A stretch of 64,000 nucleotides of DNA from an uncultured Lachnospiraceae bacterium. Its GTDB lineage: Bacteria; Bacillota; Clostridia; Lachnospirales; Lachnospiraceae. Positions 1 through 10,081 of this stretch are shown here, piece after piece (positions within the stretch are counted from its first letter, which is position 1; each line of letters opens with the position of its first letter). The translations under genes were made by a program, and so were the position numbers. Location of the stretch: positions 32,532-96,531 of the forward strand of contig CANOFO010000001.1 in NCBI GenBank assembly GCA_947565305.1. Direction: 5' to 3'. The notes beneath the pieces were generated by a model. The model worked only from the letters and a program-made list of their open reading frames with translations. It made no database searches and was not told the origin of the DNA.

Positions 1-19
1 CACCCTCCCGCTGCAAAGT

Positions 20-46
20 CAGGGTATTGCAGGAAGCAATACCCTG
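20..46 (-). terminator. Intrinsic terminator after the aconitase-family gene
   Basis: An 11-bp perfect inverted repeat (arms at 20-30 and 36-46) with a 5-base loop lies 18 bases past the hydratase stop codon on the minus strand. The following tract (ACTTTGC) is only weakly U-rich, so termination efficiency is uncertain. Confidence 0.6.
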
Positions 47-64
47 TGCCTGTTTCACCTATGG

Positions 65-2371
65 TTACTCTGCCTTGTAATAATTAATAAGGCAGCCTTT
101 TAATATGATGGTGCGCTCATCTTCTGTAAGCTCACCCATTCCTAACTTAAATTCTTTGAGTATGCCATCTTTTACCACATAAGCCTGAATCTCCGTCTTC
201 TTCGCTTCCACTGCTTCACGGATATCAGGAAGGAAGATATAATCCCCATTTGTAAACGGCAATTCCCCAGCCGGAATGATAAACGGCAGCATACCCCAGT
301 TAATCAGGTTCGAGCGGTAGCGCTTAGTCGCATACTCATTGGCAATATTCGCCCAGCCGCCTAACACTTTCTGGCAGGAAGCGGCCTGCTCCCTCGCTGA
401 GCCATCCCCTGGCTTCACGGCAAAGATTGTGCTTCCAAATCCTATCGTGCCCGGTTTCGCATCTGTAAATGATTTTTCCGGGAAAGTCTGGCTGACAGCT
501 TCCATCACCGGCTTCAGCTCCGCAACCACATCCAATGGGCAGGTCCCTTCTTCCACAGCTTTCTGCGCTTTCTGAATCTCCTTGGCACGTCCCACATATG
601 CCGGGTCTTTTCTTGACAACGTGAACTCTGCCAATCCCAGCGGATTAGAACGGTAGGAGGAAGTCTCCCCGGAGGGAATCAGCTCATCCGTAGTTGTCAC
701 CGGGTCATGAATCTCAGAGACAACCTTCAGCACCATATTCTCAGGCAATGCGCTCATTGCCGGCCAATCTTTGATATTGGGGCCAAACTTGATTTCCTGC
801 GTGGGGTCTGCCACACCTTTACTGTCAAATACACGGTTCGCATAGATCTTGCTGTCAAAGTAATATTTCGGGTTGGAATAATAAACATCCATATCCGTAG
901 CCGGCGTCAGGTAACCTTTGTTCGCCGCTGTGGCTGCGATAGAGCGCGCATCCATCAATGCCACGGAGGCAATCTGCCCGCTCTGCAGCTTGCTTCCCTC
1001 ACGGTTGGGGAAGTTCCGCGTGGAATGGCGGATAGAAAATCCGTTATTGCTGGGCGTATCGCCCGCACCAAAACAGGGACCGCAGAATGCCGTCTTTAAG
1101 ACTGCTCCCGTCTCCATCAAGGTCTCTGCCGCACCGCTCCTGAGCAGTTCCATATAAATAGGCATACTTGCCGGATATACGCTCAGCGTGAATTCATCAG
1201 AGCCTATGCTTGCGCCCTCCATGATATCTGCCGCCGCGCAGATATTCTCATATCCGCCGCCTGCACAGCCTGCGATTATCCCCTGGTCTACATAAAGCTT
1301 ACCGTTCCTGACTTTATCTTTGAGGGTAAAGTCTACGGCTCCGTCCAAACTCACGAGCGCTTTCTTCTCACAGTCATCGAGAATATCCATAAGATTTGCA
1401 TTCAGTTCCTCAATGGTATAAGTATTGCTGGGATGGAATGGCATGGCAATCATCGGTTTCACCTTGCTTAAATCTACCTCTATCATACCGTCATAGTATG
1501 CGGTCTGTCCCGGGTTCAGCTCTTTGTAGTCCTCTTTCCTCTTATGAATCTCATAGAATTCACGAATCGTGTCATCCGTCCGCCATATGGAGGACAGGCA
1601 GGTGGTCTCTGTGGTCATGACATCAATGCCGATTCGGAAATCTGCACTTAAATTGGAAACGCCAGGTCCTACAAATTCCATCACTTTATTGTTTACATAA
1701 CCATTGGCAAACACAGCGCCGATGATGGCAAGCGCCACGTCCTGCGGTCCCACGCCCTTTTCCGGCTTGCCGGTCAGATATACGCCGACTACCTTAGGCA
1801 AATTAATGTCATATGTCTTGTTCAGCAGCTGCTTCACCAGTTCTGGTCCGCCTTCTCCCATTGCCATCGTGCCTAATGCGCCATAGCGGGTATGGGAATC
1901 TGAGCCGAGAATCATCTTGCCGCCGCCAGCGAGCATCTCCCTGGCATACTGATGAATGACTGCCTGATGTGGAGGAACATAAACCCCTCCATATTTTTTG
2001 GCACAGCTAAGGCCAAACATGTGGTCATCCTCATTAATTGTGCCTCCTACCGCACATAAAGAATTATGGCAATTGGTGAGCACATAGGGAACTGGAAATT
2101 TCTCCAGTCCTGAAGCCCTGGCTGTCTGAATGATTCCCACAAAGGTAATATCGTGGGAAGTCAGCTTATCAAACTTTATCTTAAGCTTCTCCATATTGCC
2201 GGAAGTGTTATGCTCAGCAAGGATATTATATGCGATGGTATTTCGCGCTGCTTCCTCCCTGGTGACTTCCGTACCGGTTTCTGCCTTGATTGCAGCCGCT
2301 GCCTGTCCGTCATCGGGTATCAATGTCTGCCCATTTACCAGGTATACGCCGCCATCGTGTAATTTTATCAT
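65..2371 (-). CDS. Aconitase-family hydratase
   Basis: A 768-residue iron-sulfur hydro-lyase of the aconitase superfamily (COG1048 type). Visible are the N-terminal swivel-independent core with [19 protein letters not shown] (around residues 155-175), a single Cys in a [10 protein letters not shown] segment, and the CGPCFGAGD motif that supplies the paired cluster-binding cysteines, followed by the NFPNREG motif typical of the substrate pocket. Family members interconvert citrate and isocitrate or hydrate related 2-oxo or dicarboxylic acids; in anaerobic Clostridia this version is usually annotated simply as hydratase, so the exact substrate is not settled from sequence. The start is supported by AGGAGG about 6 bases upstream of ATG. 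It appears monocistronic, with a hairpin at 20-46 behind it and a 408-base noncoding stretch in front. Confidence 0.9.
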   Translation of the reverse strand: MIKLHDGGVYLVNGQTLIPDDGQAAAAIKAETGTEVTREEAARNTIAYNILAEHNTSGNMEKLKIKFDKLTSHDITFVGIIQTARASGLEKFPVPYVLTNCHNSLCAVGGTINEDDHMFGLSCAKKYGGVYVPPHQAVIHQYAREMLAGGGKMILGSDSHTRYGALGTMAMGEGGPELVKQLLNKTYDINLPKVVGVYLTGKPEKGVGPQDVALAIIGAVFANGYVNNKVMEFVGPGVSNLSADFRIGIDVMTTETTCLSSIWRTDDTIREFYEIHKRKEDYKELNPGQTAYYDGMIEVDLSKVKPMIAMPFHPSNTYTIEELNANLMDILDDCEKKALVSLDGAVDFTLKDKVRNGKLYVDQGIIAGCAGGGYENICAAADIMEGASIGSDEFTLSVYPASMPIYMELLRSGAAETLMETGAVLKTAFCGPCFGAGDTPSNNGFSIRHSTRNFPNREGSKLQSGQIASVALMDARSIAATAANKGYLTPATDMDVYYSNPKYYFDSKIYANRVFDSKGVADPTQEIKFGPNIKDWPAMSALPENMVLKVVSEIHDPVTTTDELIPSGETSSYRSNPLGLAEFTLSRKDPAYVGRAKEIQKAQKAVEEGTCPLDVVAELKPVMEAVSQTFPEKSFTDAKPGTIGFGSTIFAVKPGDGSAREQAASCQKVLGGWANIANEYATKRYRSNLINWGMLPFIIPAGELPFTNGDYIFLPDIREAVEAKKTEIQAYVVKDGILKEFKLGMGELTEDERTIILKGCLINYYKAE

Positions 2372-2779
2372 ATATCTGCCTCCTACTATCTATATATATC
2401 ATCTACAAATTTATAAAAACATTTGTAATCTACATTATAATGTGCCTGTCTCTGAATTACAAGGACAATTTTTCATACATTTTTGTAAATCAAACGCCAA
2501 TTTGTACCCCAATGTTAAAAAACAAATTAAAGCCATATCCTCTTTTCTGGAACAGCCTAAGATTTATTAAACATATCTCTCCCTTGAGAGCCCTCCGTAT
2601 GGTTACGTGACGTAAAGAAAATATTAAAAATAGTTAACGTCAATCCATTAGGTGTATTGCATATTTGGAGAAATGAATGGGGGTAATTATGCAAATACAA
2701 TTGCACAATTACCCCTGATTTGTGTTATTAGAGGTAGCATAACCCTCTTTTATATTAACATTCATTTCCATGTATAACA
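2372..2779. other. 408-base intergenic region, A+T-rich
   Basis: This stretch separates the hydratase start from the end of the RelA/SpoT gene. It holds the promoter side of the hydratase gene, a 9-bp stem hairpin at 2680-2715, and a short GAGG/CCTC repeat near 2732-2752. I see no coding frame with a ribosome site in it. Confidence 0.6.
2680..2715 (-). terminator. Hairpin, possible terminator of the RelA/SpoT gene
   Basis: GGGGTAATT and AATTACCCC form a 9-bp stem, extended inside by a TGCAA/TTGCA pairing. It sits about 65 bases past the stop of the gene at 2780. It lacks a proper U-run on either strand, so it could instead be an RNA end-protecting hairpin or an operator. Confidence 0.35.
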
Positions 2780-3511
2780 CTAATAATATGTTCCGCTATC
2801 AAGTCCTTCTCTCATTCCTTTTTTTGTCTTTTCATCCGCTAAATCCTGATAAACCTCTCTAAACCTTTTCAATACATCATCTTCAATTCTTAATCTACTT
2901 GCAACATCTGACAAAAATTTTTCATATGTATGATTTTCAACCCCCGATGCTTTCGCTTTATAATGAAATTCATGAGTTATATCTCCCCACGCATCTTGCA
3001 ATTTCGTTCGGATTTGAATTTCACATACTATCTGATCATCAACAACTTCAATTTTTCCAGAATCATTTTTTACACTGTCATAAGCCAAGTTTGCCAAAAT
3101 ATGAATTGAACGATAACCAGATTCCTTGGGATTCTCAATATAATTTTCAAGAGAATCTTTTAGTATTGATAATTGACTGGAAGATTCTATAAATTTCAAA
3201 ATCCCATCACAATCATCTATAAACCAACATACAATTCTTGCACCGACCAAGTCAGAGATAACTTCCGTTGGATAATAGAATTCCGGCCAATTTTTACGTT
3301 CCAATTTCTTAATTGCGCTATCATATGATTTAATTCTAGTTTGTACACGCATTGCCTCGGCAGGCAAATGATTTTGAATCGTATATGCTAAACATAATTG
3401 TTTTAACTTTATCTCCAACAATGCTGCAATATTATTCAATTCTGACCCATATCTACTGTAAAATCGTAAAAGACGGTCTTTCATTTCCGATGAACTTGCA
3501 TATATTTTCAT
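2780..3511 (-). CDS. Stand-alone RelA/SpoT-domain nucleotide pyrophosphokinase
   Basis: A 243-residue single-domain member of the RelA/SpoT synthetase family, which transfers pyrophosphate from ATP to a nucleotide (or to tRNA in toxic relatives). The hallmark motifs are all present: RIKSYDSAIKKL (G-loop type, around residue 83), DLVGARIV, GYRSIH and EIQIRTKLQDAWGDITHEFHYK-like segments, so the active site looks intact. There is no HD hydrolase, TGS or ACT domain. AAGGGGGG precedes the ATG. The gene is clearly richer in A+T than its neighbours and stands alone, which suggests lateral acquisition. It could be a small alarmone synthetase or a toxSAS-type growth-inhibiting toxin; no adjacent antitoxin gene is visible, which argues mildly against a classical toxin-antitoxin pair. 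Confidence 0.85.
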   Translation of the reverse strand: MKIYASSSEMKDRLLRFYSRYGSELNNIAALLEIKLKQLCLAYTIQNHLPAEAMRVQTRIKSYDSAIKKLERKNWPEFYYPTEVISDLVGARIVCWFIDDCDGILKFIESSSQLSILKDSLENYIENPKESGYRSIHILANLAYDSVKNDSGKIEVVDDQIVCEIQIRTKLQDAWGDITHEFHYKAKASGVENHTYEKFLSDVASRLRIEDDVLKRFREVYQDLADEKTKKGMREGLDSGTYY

Positions 3512-3687
3512 AGCTAGCCCCCCCTTAAAAATTATTCTGTATAAATAATATAATCGAATTTAATATCTATAATATTATCACTATCTCTTTGCACTTTCAA
3601 CACTCATTTTATTACTTTTTATATTAAAATGCCTCCGAACAAACTCCAGTAATTTGCTCAGAGACACTCTATTAGTTTCCTAAATTA

Positions 3688-6384
3688 TCATTGCTGCTCA
3701 AACTCAATCATCACTTTAAACAAATCACCATCCAGATAAATCTGGAATGTACCGCCCATCAGCGTGGTAAGGTTCTGGGCAATGGAAAGCCCCAGCCCGC
3801 TGCCCTCTGTGCTTCTGGAAACATCTCCACGGATAAAACGTTCTGTCAGTTCCTCTGCCTCAATGTTCAGAGGATTCTCAGAAATATTCTTAATAGAAAA
3901 TATTACTTTCTGTCCATCTGCCTGCAAATCCACATATACCCGCGTCTGTTCCATGGCATATTTTGCCACATTTTGGTACAGATTTTCCAATACGCGCCAG
4001 ATTCTCCTGCCATCTGCGAGGATGACCACCGCTTCCCTGGGAAGGTTAGAGATAACTTTAAGCCCACGTTCCTCAAAACGCTCGGCAAATTCTCCCTCTG
4101 TCTGGTGTACTAATTCCACAAGGTTAATCCGCACCATGTCCAGATTAATGTTGCCGGAACTGATTCTGGAAGCTTCCACCAAATCCTCTGCCAATTGTTT
4201 CAGCCGCTGGGATTTGCTGTCGAGCACCTTAATGTAATTCTGCGCCCGCTCATTCTGCAAATCCTCCCTTTTCAGCAAATCAACATAGTTGATAATCGAA
4301 GTCAGCGGCGTCTTGATGTCATGGGAGACATTGGTAATCAAATCCGCCTGCAGACGCTCATTTTTCATACTTTCGTCCACTGCATTGTGCAGCCCTTCCC
4401 CGATGGTATTGACTGCCTGGGCAAATTTCTTGTTATCTCCTTTCAGGTCTCTCTCGTCAATCTTATATTCCAGGTCTCCGCTGGCTATTTTGCCGATTCC
4501 CTCCATAACCTTATTGCGCTGCACTCCCTCACGGATAATCAGCACAGCCTCTACGCCGCAAAGTATAGCAAACATAGCCACCCCAAAGGAGAGCATTCCT
4601 CCATCATAGGGAATGCTTACAAGGGGCAGGATAAACAGGCATGCCAGAAGATGCAGCCCAAACCAAATCAGCATCTTTGTTGAAGATCTCCTCCTCGTAA
4701 ACAGCTGCCCAATCCCATGGACAAACCACCGCAAAATACTGTGATGCCACAGCACACCGGCACGTATCCGCCGGATAAAGCTGAGGTAGAAAACCAACAG
4801 GAATGCTGTTCCAAAAAATATGATGATGCAGGACAGCAACAGCAAACTGATATAATCTCCTCCATCATACCTTGCCCAGACGCTTGCCAGCCCAAACACG
4901 AAGAAAATAATTTCTACTGACGCCGGCAAAATCAGCAGTTCCGTGGGAATCTTATCAAAGACATTCAGATAGACTTTTCCGCTGTCATCCCTCTTTCCTG
5001 CCGCGATGCTCAGGTAAATCAGGCAGATTAATTCCAAAAGGAAGCTGCCCACAGCGCCCCAAAGGCAAATTCTAATCCAGGGATGCATACGGTTATATTC
5101 TGCCCTCGCCACCTGGAAACTGTCATCGTACGGAAATTGTGTATTAACGCCTATATAAATCACGCTGCCTTTATTGACATATGACGGCTCTATCCGTTCA
5201 TAAAAAAATTCATCCATTCCCTTGACATTTGTTTCCAGATAGGCATCCATTTCCCGGTAAATGATAAATTTTCCAAGTTTCTTGCCAAAGGACGGCAAAT
5301 CCATGCCTTCGCTGTCTTCTATATTGGTACAGATATCCTCGCTCTTGTTCTGGACAACCCAATAATAAACATTTGCAGACCTTGATTCCTGTTTGTAATT
5401 ATTCACGCCTTTGCGGTAATCCCTGATTTCCTCACCAATATTCTCCAGTGTAAATTCCAACGCCCTGCAGGCATTCTGCAGATCCTCCAGGGAACAGTCT
5501 CCTTGCAGAAACATTTCCCAGATTCCCACCCCTTCTATGGGCAGGTAATCCTCTCTCACATAATTACAGGCAAACTCACTGCTGCTATACGACATATCCA
5601 TATCATTTAACAACCATAACAGCTCATCCTCGCTCAAATCAAAAAGTTTTCCCTCTATAACTTTGTCAATAATATCCGAACCCTCTGTCGCCTGTGCATC
5701 CGAGCCTTCTTCATCCAGCGGTTCTTCAGATGCCTCACTACTGACCACCGCCACATCCTGCGGCTCTTTGTTACTGACAACTGCCCATTCATCAACTGCC
5801 GCAGAGGTGCTGTACGAACCGCCATAATAATGTTCCACCTCCTGGACAACCCTCTCCCTCAGACCTGGCTCTAAATCTTCCAGGCGGTGAATTGCTTTCT
5901 CTTCACTGTATACCGATTCACCCGCCCGGTATATCTCTAATTTCTGCTGGATTCCATTGTCCAGATAACACTCTGACATAAATTCCATGGACTCTGAATA
6001 ATATTCCCGCAACCACTCTGCCAAATCACTGAGCCGGTATGTCAGAGCATCTTTTTTCTTCGTTTTTCCTGTGGCCTCGCGAATTTCCTGATTCTCATAA
6101 TATTGCCAGATATCAACTTCCTTGTCCGCATCATAGATGCCATCGGTCTCAAACTTTCTGCGCAAATCAATAAATTCCAGTATCTCTATCGCCGTGCTCA
6201 TAAATTGATCTGCAAAATAATCCGTATCTGCATAGGCTATATCACTTTTCTCATCAAAATTTAAAATATTTTTCGCAAACAGCAGAACCAGCATCATCAG
6301 ACACAACGCCAATACCGTCACAAGACACTGGTGAATGACCAGGAGCGCTGCTTTCATCCCGGCAGAATACCGCCATTTCTTCAA
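3688..6384 (-). CDS. Large membrane sensor histidine kinase
   Basis: About 898 residues. An N-terminal membrane helix (from MKAALLVIHQ) is followed by an extracellular region of roughly 400 residues with an acidic linker (VVSSEASEEPLDEEGSDAQ), then about five further membrane helices, a HAMP-like linker, a HisKA helix with the phospho-acceptor in NVSHDIKTPL, and a C-terminal ATPase with the G-box GSGLGLSIAQNL. It is the sensor partner of the regulator encoded just upstream. I chose the TTG at 6384 because AAAGGCGG lies 7 bases before it; the frame is open to a TTG at 6417 that would overlap the regulator. The ATG at 6357 is the other candidate. The ligand is unknown. The sensory part is much longer than in typical OmpR-linked kinases. 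Confidence 0.9.
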   Translation of the reverse strand: MKKWRYSAGMKAALLVIHQCLVTVLALCLMMLVLLFAKNILNFDEKSDIAYADTDYFADQFMSTAIEILEFIDLRRKFETDGIYDADKEVDIWQYYENQEIREATGKTKKKDALTYRLSDLAEWLREYYSESMEFMSECYLDNGIQQKLEIYRAGESVYSEEKAIHRLEDLEPGLRERVVQEVEHYYGGSYSTSAAVDEWAVVSNKEPQDVAVVSSEASEEPLDEEGSDAQATEGSDIIDKVIEGKLFDLSEDELLWLLNDMDMSYSSSEFACNYVREDYLPIEGVGIWEMFLQGDCSLEDLQNACRALEFTLENIGEEIRDYRKGVNNYKQESRSANVYYWVVQNKSEDICTNIEDSEGMDLPSFGKKLGKFIIYREMDAYLETNVKGMDEFFYERIEPSYVNKGSVIYIGVNTQFPYDDSFQVARAEYNRMHPWIRICLWGAVGSFLLELICLIYLSIAAGKRDDSGKVYLNVFDKIPTELLILPASVEIIFFVFGLASVWARYDGGDYISLLLLSCIIIFFGTAFLLVFYLSFIRRIRAGVLWHHSILRWFVHGIGQLFTRRRSSTKMLIWFGLHLLACLFILPLVSIPYDGGMLSFGVAMFAILCGVEAVLIIREGVQRNKVMEGIGKIASGDLEYKIDERDLKGDNKKFAQAVNTIGEGLHNAVDESMKNERLQADLITNVSHDIKTPLTSIINYVDLLKREDLQNERAQNYIKVLDSKSQRLKQLAEDLVEASRISSGNINLDMVRINLVELVHQTEGEFAERFEERGLKVISNLPREAVVILADGRRIWRVLENLYQNVAKYAMEQTRVYVDLQADGQKVIFSIKNISENPLNIEAEELTERFIRGDVSRSTEGSGLGLSIAQNLTTLMGGTFQIYLDGDLFKVMIEFEQQ

Positions 6385-6397
6385 CTCATCACCGCCT

Positions 6398-7096
6398 TTA
6401 TTTCGCCGACTTTTCAATCTTATAACCCACGCCCCAGACTACCTTTAAGTATCGTGGTTCCTTGGGGTTAATCTCAATTTTTTCCCGGATATGGCGGATA
6501 TGTACCGCAACCGTATTGTCCGCCCCAATCGCATCCTCGTTCCAGATACTCTCGTATATCTGGTTAATGGAAAATACCTTTCCCTGGTTTTTAACCAGCA
6601 GAAGCAGGATATTGTACTCAATAGGAGTCAGCCTCACCAACTCATCATCCACAACGACCTCCTTCAAGTCATCATTGATGACCAGCCCCCCTACCCGGTA
6701 AATGCGGTTATTATTTTCTGCCACATTTCCCAGCTGGGTATAACGCCTGAGTTGTGATTTGACCCTCGCCACCAGTTCCAGGGGATTGAACGGCTTTGTC
6801 ACATAATCATCTGCACCAATATTCAGGCCCAGAATCTTATCCGCATCCTCAGACTTCGCTGACAGGATGATGATAGGAATGCTGCTTTCCTCCCGAATTT
6901 TCAGGGTGGCGCGAATACCATCCAGCTTAGGCATCATCACATCAATTATCAGGAGATGGATTTCCTGCTCCCCCAGCACCTGAAGCGCCTGCTCTCCATC
7001 ATAAGCTTTGAGGATATGGTAACCCTCCTGCTGCAGATATATCTCTATGGCATCTACGATTTCTTTATCATCATCACAGACTAAAATATTTTTCAT
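6398..7096 (-). CDS. OmpR/PhoB-family response regulator
   Basis: A receiver domain (phospho-acceptor in LLIIDVMMPKLDG, conserved Thr/Ser in IIILSAKS, Lys in DYVTKPFNPLELVARV) is joined to a winged-helix DNA-binding domain ending in HIRHIREKIEINPKEPRYLKVV. The frame extends upstream to 7147, but GGAGAGG stands 7 bases before the ATG at 7096, which I take as the start (232 residues). Its stop is 13 bases from the chosen start of the kinase gene, so the two are translationally linked and form one two-component system. Targets cannot be read from the window. Confidence 0.93.
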   Translation of the reverse strand: MKNILVCDDDKEIVDAIEIYLQQEGYHILKAYDGEQALQVLGEQEIHLLIIDVMMPKLDGIRATLKIREESSIPIIILSAKSEDADKILGLNIGADDYVTKPFNPLELVARVKSQLRRYTQLGNVAENNNRIYRVGGLVINDDLKEVVVDDELVRLTPIEYNILLLLVKNQGKVFSINQIYESIWNEDAIGADNTVAVHIRHIREKIEINPKEPRYLKVVWGVGYKIEKSAK

Positions 7097-7216
7097 CATT
7101 TCACCTCTCCTTTGCGCCTGTTTCCCGACATTTCTGCTTGCAGTCATTGTAACAGCAGTTTTTTAAATATCAGTCAGGAAAATTATTAAGATTTCTTAAA
7201 TAGCAGTCCTCTTCTT

Positions 7217-7257
7217 TAAAAAAAGCACCTGCCGCAGACATTCATACGGCAGGCACT
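7217..7257 (-). terminator. Strong intrinsic terminator after the coiled-coil gene
   Basis: An 11-base arm pair (7224-7234 and 7247-7257, rich in G+C) is followed on the minus strand by seven T residues. It lies 20 bases past the stop of the gene at 7277 and insulates the two-component genes from it. Confidence 0.85.
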
Positions 7258-7276
7258 TGTAAACTTTCAATCCCAT

Positions 7277-8473
7277 TCACGACCTTCTCCCAAACAAAGA
7301 CTTCCGTGTCTTCTTCTGTGAAACGGCAGGCTCCTCCTTGCCGCCCTCTTCTTTCCATTTAAAATATTCGGCATCCAAGTCCACACGAATTTCCGGCTCA
7401 GCAGCCGGGGATGCCCCTGCTTCTGCCACAAACCCTTCATCCGCAAACGCCTCTGCCTGCAGCGCGTCCGCAAATGCTTCCGATTGCAGCATATCCGCAA
7501 ATTGCTCCTCCTGCAGTTCTGCCGAGAATTCCTCATTGGGCGGTGTGCCTGCAAATTCTTCCTTTTGCGCCATGTCCGCAAATTCCCCTCCTTGCAGTTC
7601 TGCTGAAAATTCCTCGTTGGGCAGCGTATCCGCAAATTCACCATCCGGCATGATATCGGAATAATTCTCTCTCTGCGGCACAGTAGGGATATTTATGTTT
7701 CCAGACATATCTTCTATTTCTAAATCCTGCCGCGACTGCCCTCTGCTCTTTGCCGCCCTGCGGCGCAGACTCTCCGCAAATTCCTTGCCCGTCACCCGTG
7801 CAAGGCTCTCTTCTTCCTCTTTGCGGGCATTGATTTCTAAAGGCGTCAGCTCATAACTCCTGCCCATCCGCTCAAAATACGCCTCATTCACATGGATTTC
7901 CGGCTGGGCGCTGGAATAAGATTTGCCCTCATTCTGGATGCGCTTTTCTTTCTGTGCCTGTATCTCTTCCATACGTTCGCGCTCTAATTTCTTATTAATT
8001 TCCTCAATAAGCTTTATATACTTATTGGTGTCCGCAAAATCCTGCAGCTGGCTCGTCAATTCTAACTGGTTATGGCGCACCCTATCGCGCTCACGCTCCA
8101 TTTCATTATTCAGACTATGGAAAATTTTGCGCACAGAATCATTGGCATCTTCCATAATATGGCAGATACGGTTAATGGCATCGTCCGTGTACATAATGGA
8201 GGCGGCATAAATATCGTCCGCATGGCGGTTTGCTTTCTGAATAATCTCTTCCCCGCGCTTCTCGCAGCGCCTTTGCGCAAGCTGATGCTTCTGATTCGTC
8301 ATCTCGTAAGTATCCATCATCTCATAGACGGCTAGATTCAGCTGCTCTAACTGTGCGAAGACTTTTTCCTTCTCCACTATAATCCATTCCCCGCTCTCAT
8401 CATATGGCTTGCTGGCAGAAAAAAGGAGATGGATATTTTTTAATATTTGTTCCATCTTATCCTGTAGGCTCAT
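7277..8473 (-). CDS. Coiled-coil protein with acidic degenerate repeats
   Basis: A 398-residue cytosolic protein I cannot assign to a named family with certainty. Residues 1-190 are strongly helical and charged (KHQLAQRRCEKRGEEIIQKA, NNEMERERDRVRHNQLELTS), resembling DivIVA/GpsB-type or SMC-like coiled coils. Residues about 275-345 are a string of EFAD/EFSAEL-type units, with PNEEFSAELQ present twice exactly. The C-terminus is basic (KKTRKSLFGRRS). There is no signal peptide or membrane segment. It follows hydG with about 100 bases between, and a strong terminator ends it. A role in envelope or septum organisation is only a guess from the DivIVA-like look of the N-terminus. Confidence 0.75.
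   Translation of the reverse strand: MSLQDKMEQILKNIHLLFSASKPYDESGEWIIVEKEKVFAQLEQLNLAVYEMMDTYEMTNQKHQLAQRRCEKRGEEIIQKANRHADDIYAASIMYTDDAINRICHIMEDANDSVRKIFHSLNNEMERERDRVRHNQLELTSQLQDFADTNKYIKLIEEINKKLERERMEEIQAQKEKRIQNEGKSYSSAQPEIHVNEAYFERMGRSYELTPLEINARKEEEESLARVTGKEFAESLRRRAAKSRGQSRQDLEIEDMSGNINIPTVPQRENYSDIMPDGEFADTLPNEEFSAELQGGEFADMAQKEEFAGTPPNEEFSAELQEEQFADMLQSEAFADALQAEAFADEGFVAEAGASPAAEPEIRVDLDAEYFKWKEEGGKEEPAVSQKKTRKSLFGRRS
7420..7655 (-). repeat. In-gene degenerate repeats encoding EFAD/EFSAELQ units
   Basis: Within the coiled-coil gene, a tract of about 235 bases consists of related short units (CTGCAGTTCTGCCGAGAA-like and GCAAATTC-like on the plus strand). One block of about 100 bases occurs twice with few changes, giving the duplicated peptide PNEEFSAELQ. 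Confidence 0.6.
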
Positions 8474-8579
8474 GGTCTCTTCCCCTGATTATTTTCTCTA
8501 TCAGTTCTATTATATCCAAAGCCTGACAACATATCAAGAAAAATGAGGGACTAAAACGTAACAGTTCAGCCTGAAAATC

Positions 8580-9998
8580 TTAAAACCGGAAATCACGCTC
8601 TCCATTATGGATATTGGCAAGATAATCTTTTACCTTATCCTTAACCCTGGGATTGGTGATGACATCCAGTTCTTTCTCAATAAGTTTATCGCCAATTGCC
8701 CTCGTCTCCTCTGAGGCATAGTCCTCCAGATATTCTTTTAAGGTCATTAACGCATTGGGATGGCAGCAGTTTACAATCTGCCCGCTCTTTAACAGAGACA
8801 TAAATCGGTCTCCCGTCCTGCCCTCACGGTAACAAGCTGTGCAGAAGCTTGGCACGTAATCCATCTCCATCAGCCACCTTACTACTTCATCCAGGGTACG
8901 GTTATCGCTGACGTCAAACTGTGCCGAATTCTCTTCTTCCGGCTCCGGTTCTGCATACCCGCCGACACTGGTCCTAGACCCCCCGCTAATCTGGGAAATT
9001 CCCAGATGCAGAACCTTTTCCCTGCATTTCTGGCTCTCTCTGGTAGAGACAATCATGCCTGTATAAGGCACTGCAATACGAATGCACGCCACTATCTTGG
9101 CAAACATTTCATCCGAAATGCCGTTGTCAAACGTATCCGGGTCGATATCATCCGCCCTGCGCAGACGCGGTACGCTAATAGTGTGGGGACCTACCCCTTT
9201 ATAGGCTTCCAGATGTTCCGCATGCATGAGAATTCCGGTAAAATCATACCGGTAGTTATTTAGCCCATACAGAACCCCCAGCCCGACATCATCAATGCCT
9301 CCGTCCATGGCACGGTCCATCGCTTCCGTATGGTATGCGTAATCATGCTTCGGTCCTGTAGGATGCAGTTTTTCATAAGATTCTTTATTATAAGTCTCCT
9401 GAAATAAAATATAGGTGCCAATCCCCGCATCCTTTAATTTACGGTAATTCTCTACCGTAGTTGCCGCTATATTCACGTTCACACGGCGAATAGCCCCATT
9501 TTTATGCTTGATGCCGTAAATTGTCTTGATGCATTCCAGGATATACTCAATCGGATTGTTTACCGGGTCTTCTCCTGCTTCCAACGCCAGACGCTTATGC
9601 CCCATATCCTGCAGTGCCGTAACTTCTTTTACAATTTCTTCCTGCGACAGTTTTTTTCTGGCAATATGCTTATTCTTGGCATGGTATGGACAATATTCAC
9701 AGCCATTCACGCAGTAATTAGAAAGATACAGCGGCGCAAACATGACGATGCGGTTGCCATAGAAATCCTTTTTAATCTGTTCCGCCAGCTGATAAATTTC
9801 CTGATTTTTGTCTTCCAGTTCACAGTCCAAAAGTACTGCCGCTTCACGGTGTGAAAGCCCTTTTTTCTCCCGCGCCTTATTTAAAATCTCATCAATCAAC
9901 GGACGGTTCTGCTTATTTTCCTCGGCATACGCCAGCGATTCCAAAATCTCCTCATGGCTGATAAATTCTTCTGCTTTCGGTGACATTACATTGTACAT
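8580..9998 (-). CDS. hydG: [FeFe]-hydrogenase maturase HydG (tyrosine lyase)
   Basis: A 472-residue radical SAM enzyme that cleaves tyrosine to make the CO and cyanide ligands of the hydrogenase H-cluster. The radical SAM cluster motif is CVNGCEYC (CX3CX2C), near residue 97. The C-terminal extension carries the CTACYREGRTGDRFM segment whose cysteines bind the auxiliary cluster, and the length matches the family. GAGGAGG precedes the ATG. It lies directly downstream of hydE with 83 bases between, as in many Clostridia. HydF and the hydrogenase subunits are not in the window. Confidence 0.95.
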   Translation of the reverse strand: MYNVMSPKAEEFISHEEILESLAYAEENKQNRPLIDEILNKAREKKGLSHREAAVLLDCELEDKNQEIYQLAEQIKKDFYGNRIVMFAPLYLSNYCVNGCEYCPYHAKNKHIARKKLSQEEIVKEVTALQDMGHKRLALEAGEDPVNNPIEYILECIKTIYGIKHKNGAIRRVNVNIAATTVENYRKLKDAGIGTYILFQETYNKESYEKLHPTGPKHDYAYHTEAMDRAMDGGIDDVGLGVLYGLNNYRYDFTGILMHAEHLEAYKGVGPHTISVPRLRRADDIDPDTFDNGISDEMFAKIVACIRIAVPYTGMIVSTRESQKCREKVLHLGISQISGGSRTSVGGYAEPEPEEENSAQFDVSDNRTLDEVVRWLMEMDYVPSFCTACYREGRTGDRFMSLLKSGQIVNCCHPNALMTLKEYLEDYASEETRAIGDKLIEKELDVITNPRVKDKVKDYLANIHNGERDFRF

Positions 9999-10081
9999 CT
10001 TCTTATGACCTCCTCTTGGATAATATATTTCTTTACAGTTTCATATCGAAACTATTATTTTCTATATCTGTCCTGGACCGT

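Noticed and set aside
339-2570. Many plus-strand frames of 60-150 codons across 339-2570 and in all other minus-strand genes
   Set aside because: They lie antisense to a gene with strong family motifs, lack ribosome sites, and read as low-complexity or Cys/His/Ser-rich peptides typical of reverse-frame shadows.
3688-7096. The two-component system as a BceRS-type antibiotic sensor
   Set aside because: The kinase has a very large extracellular region and several membrane helices, unlike BceS, and no ABC transporter gene is adjacent.
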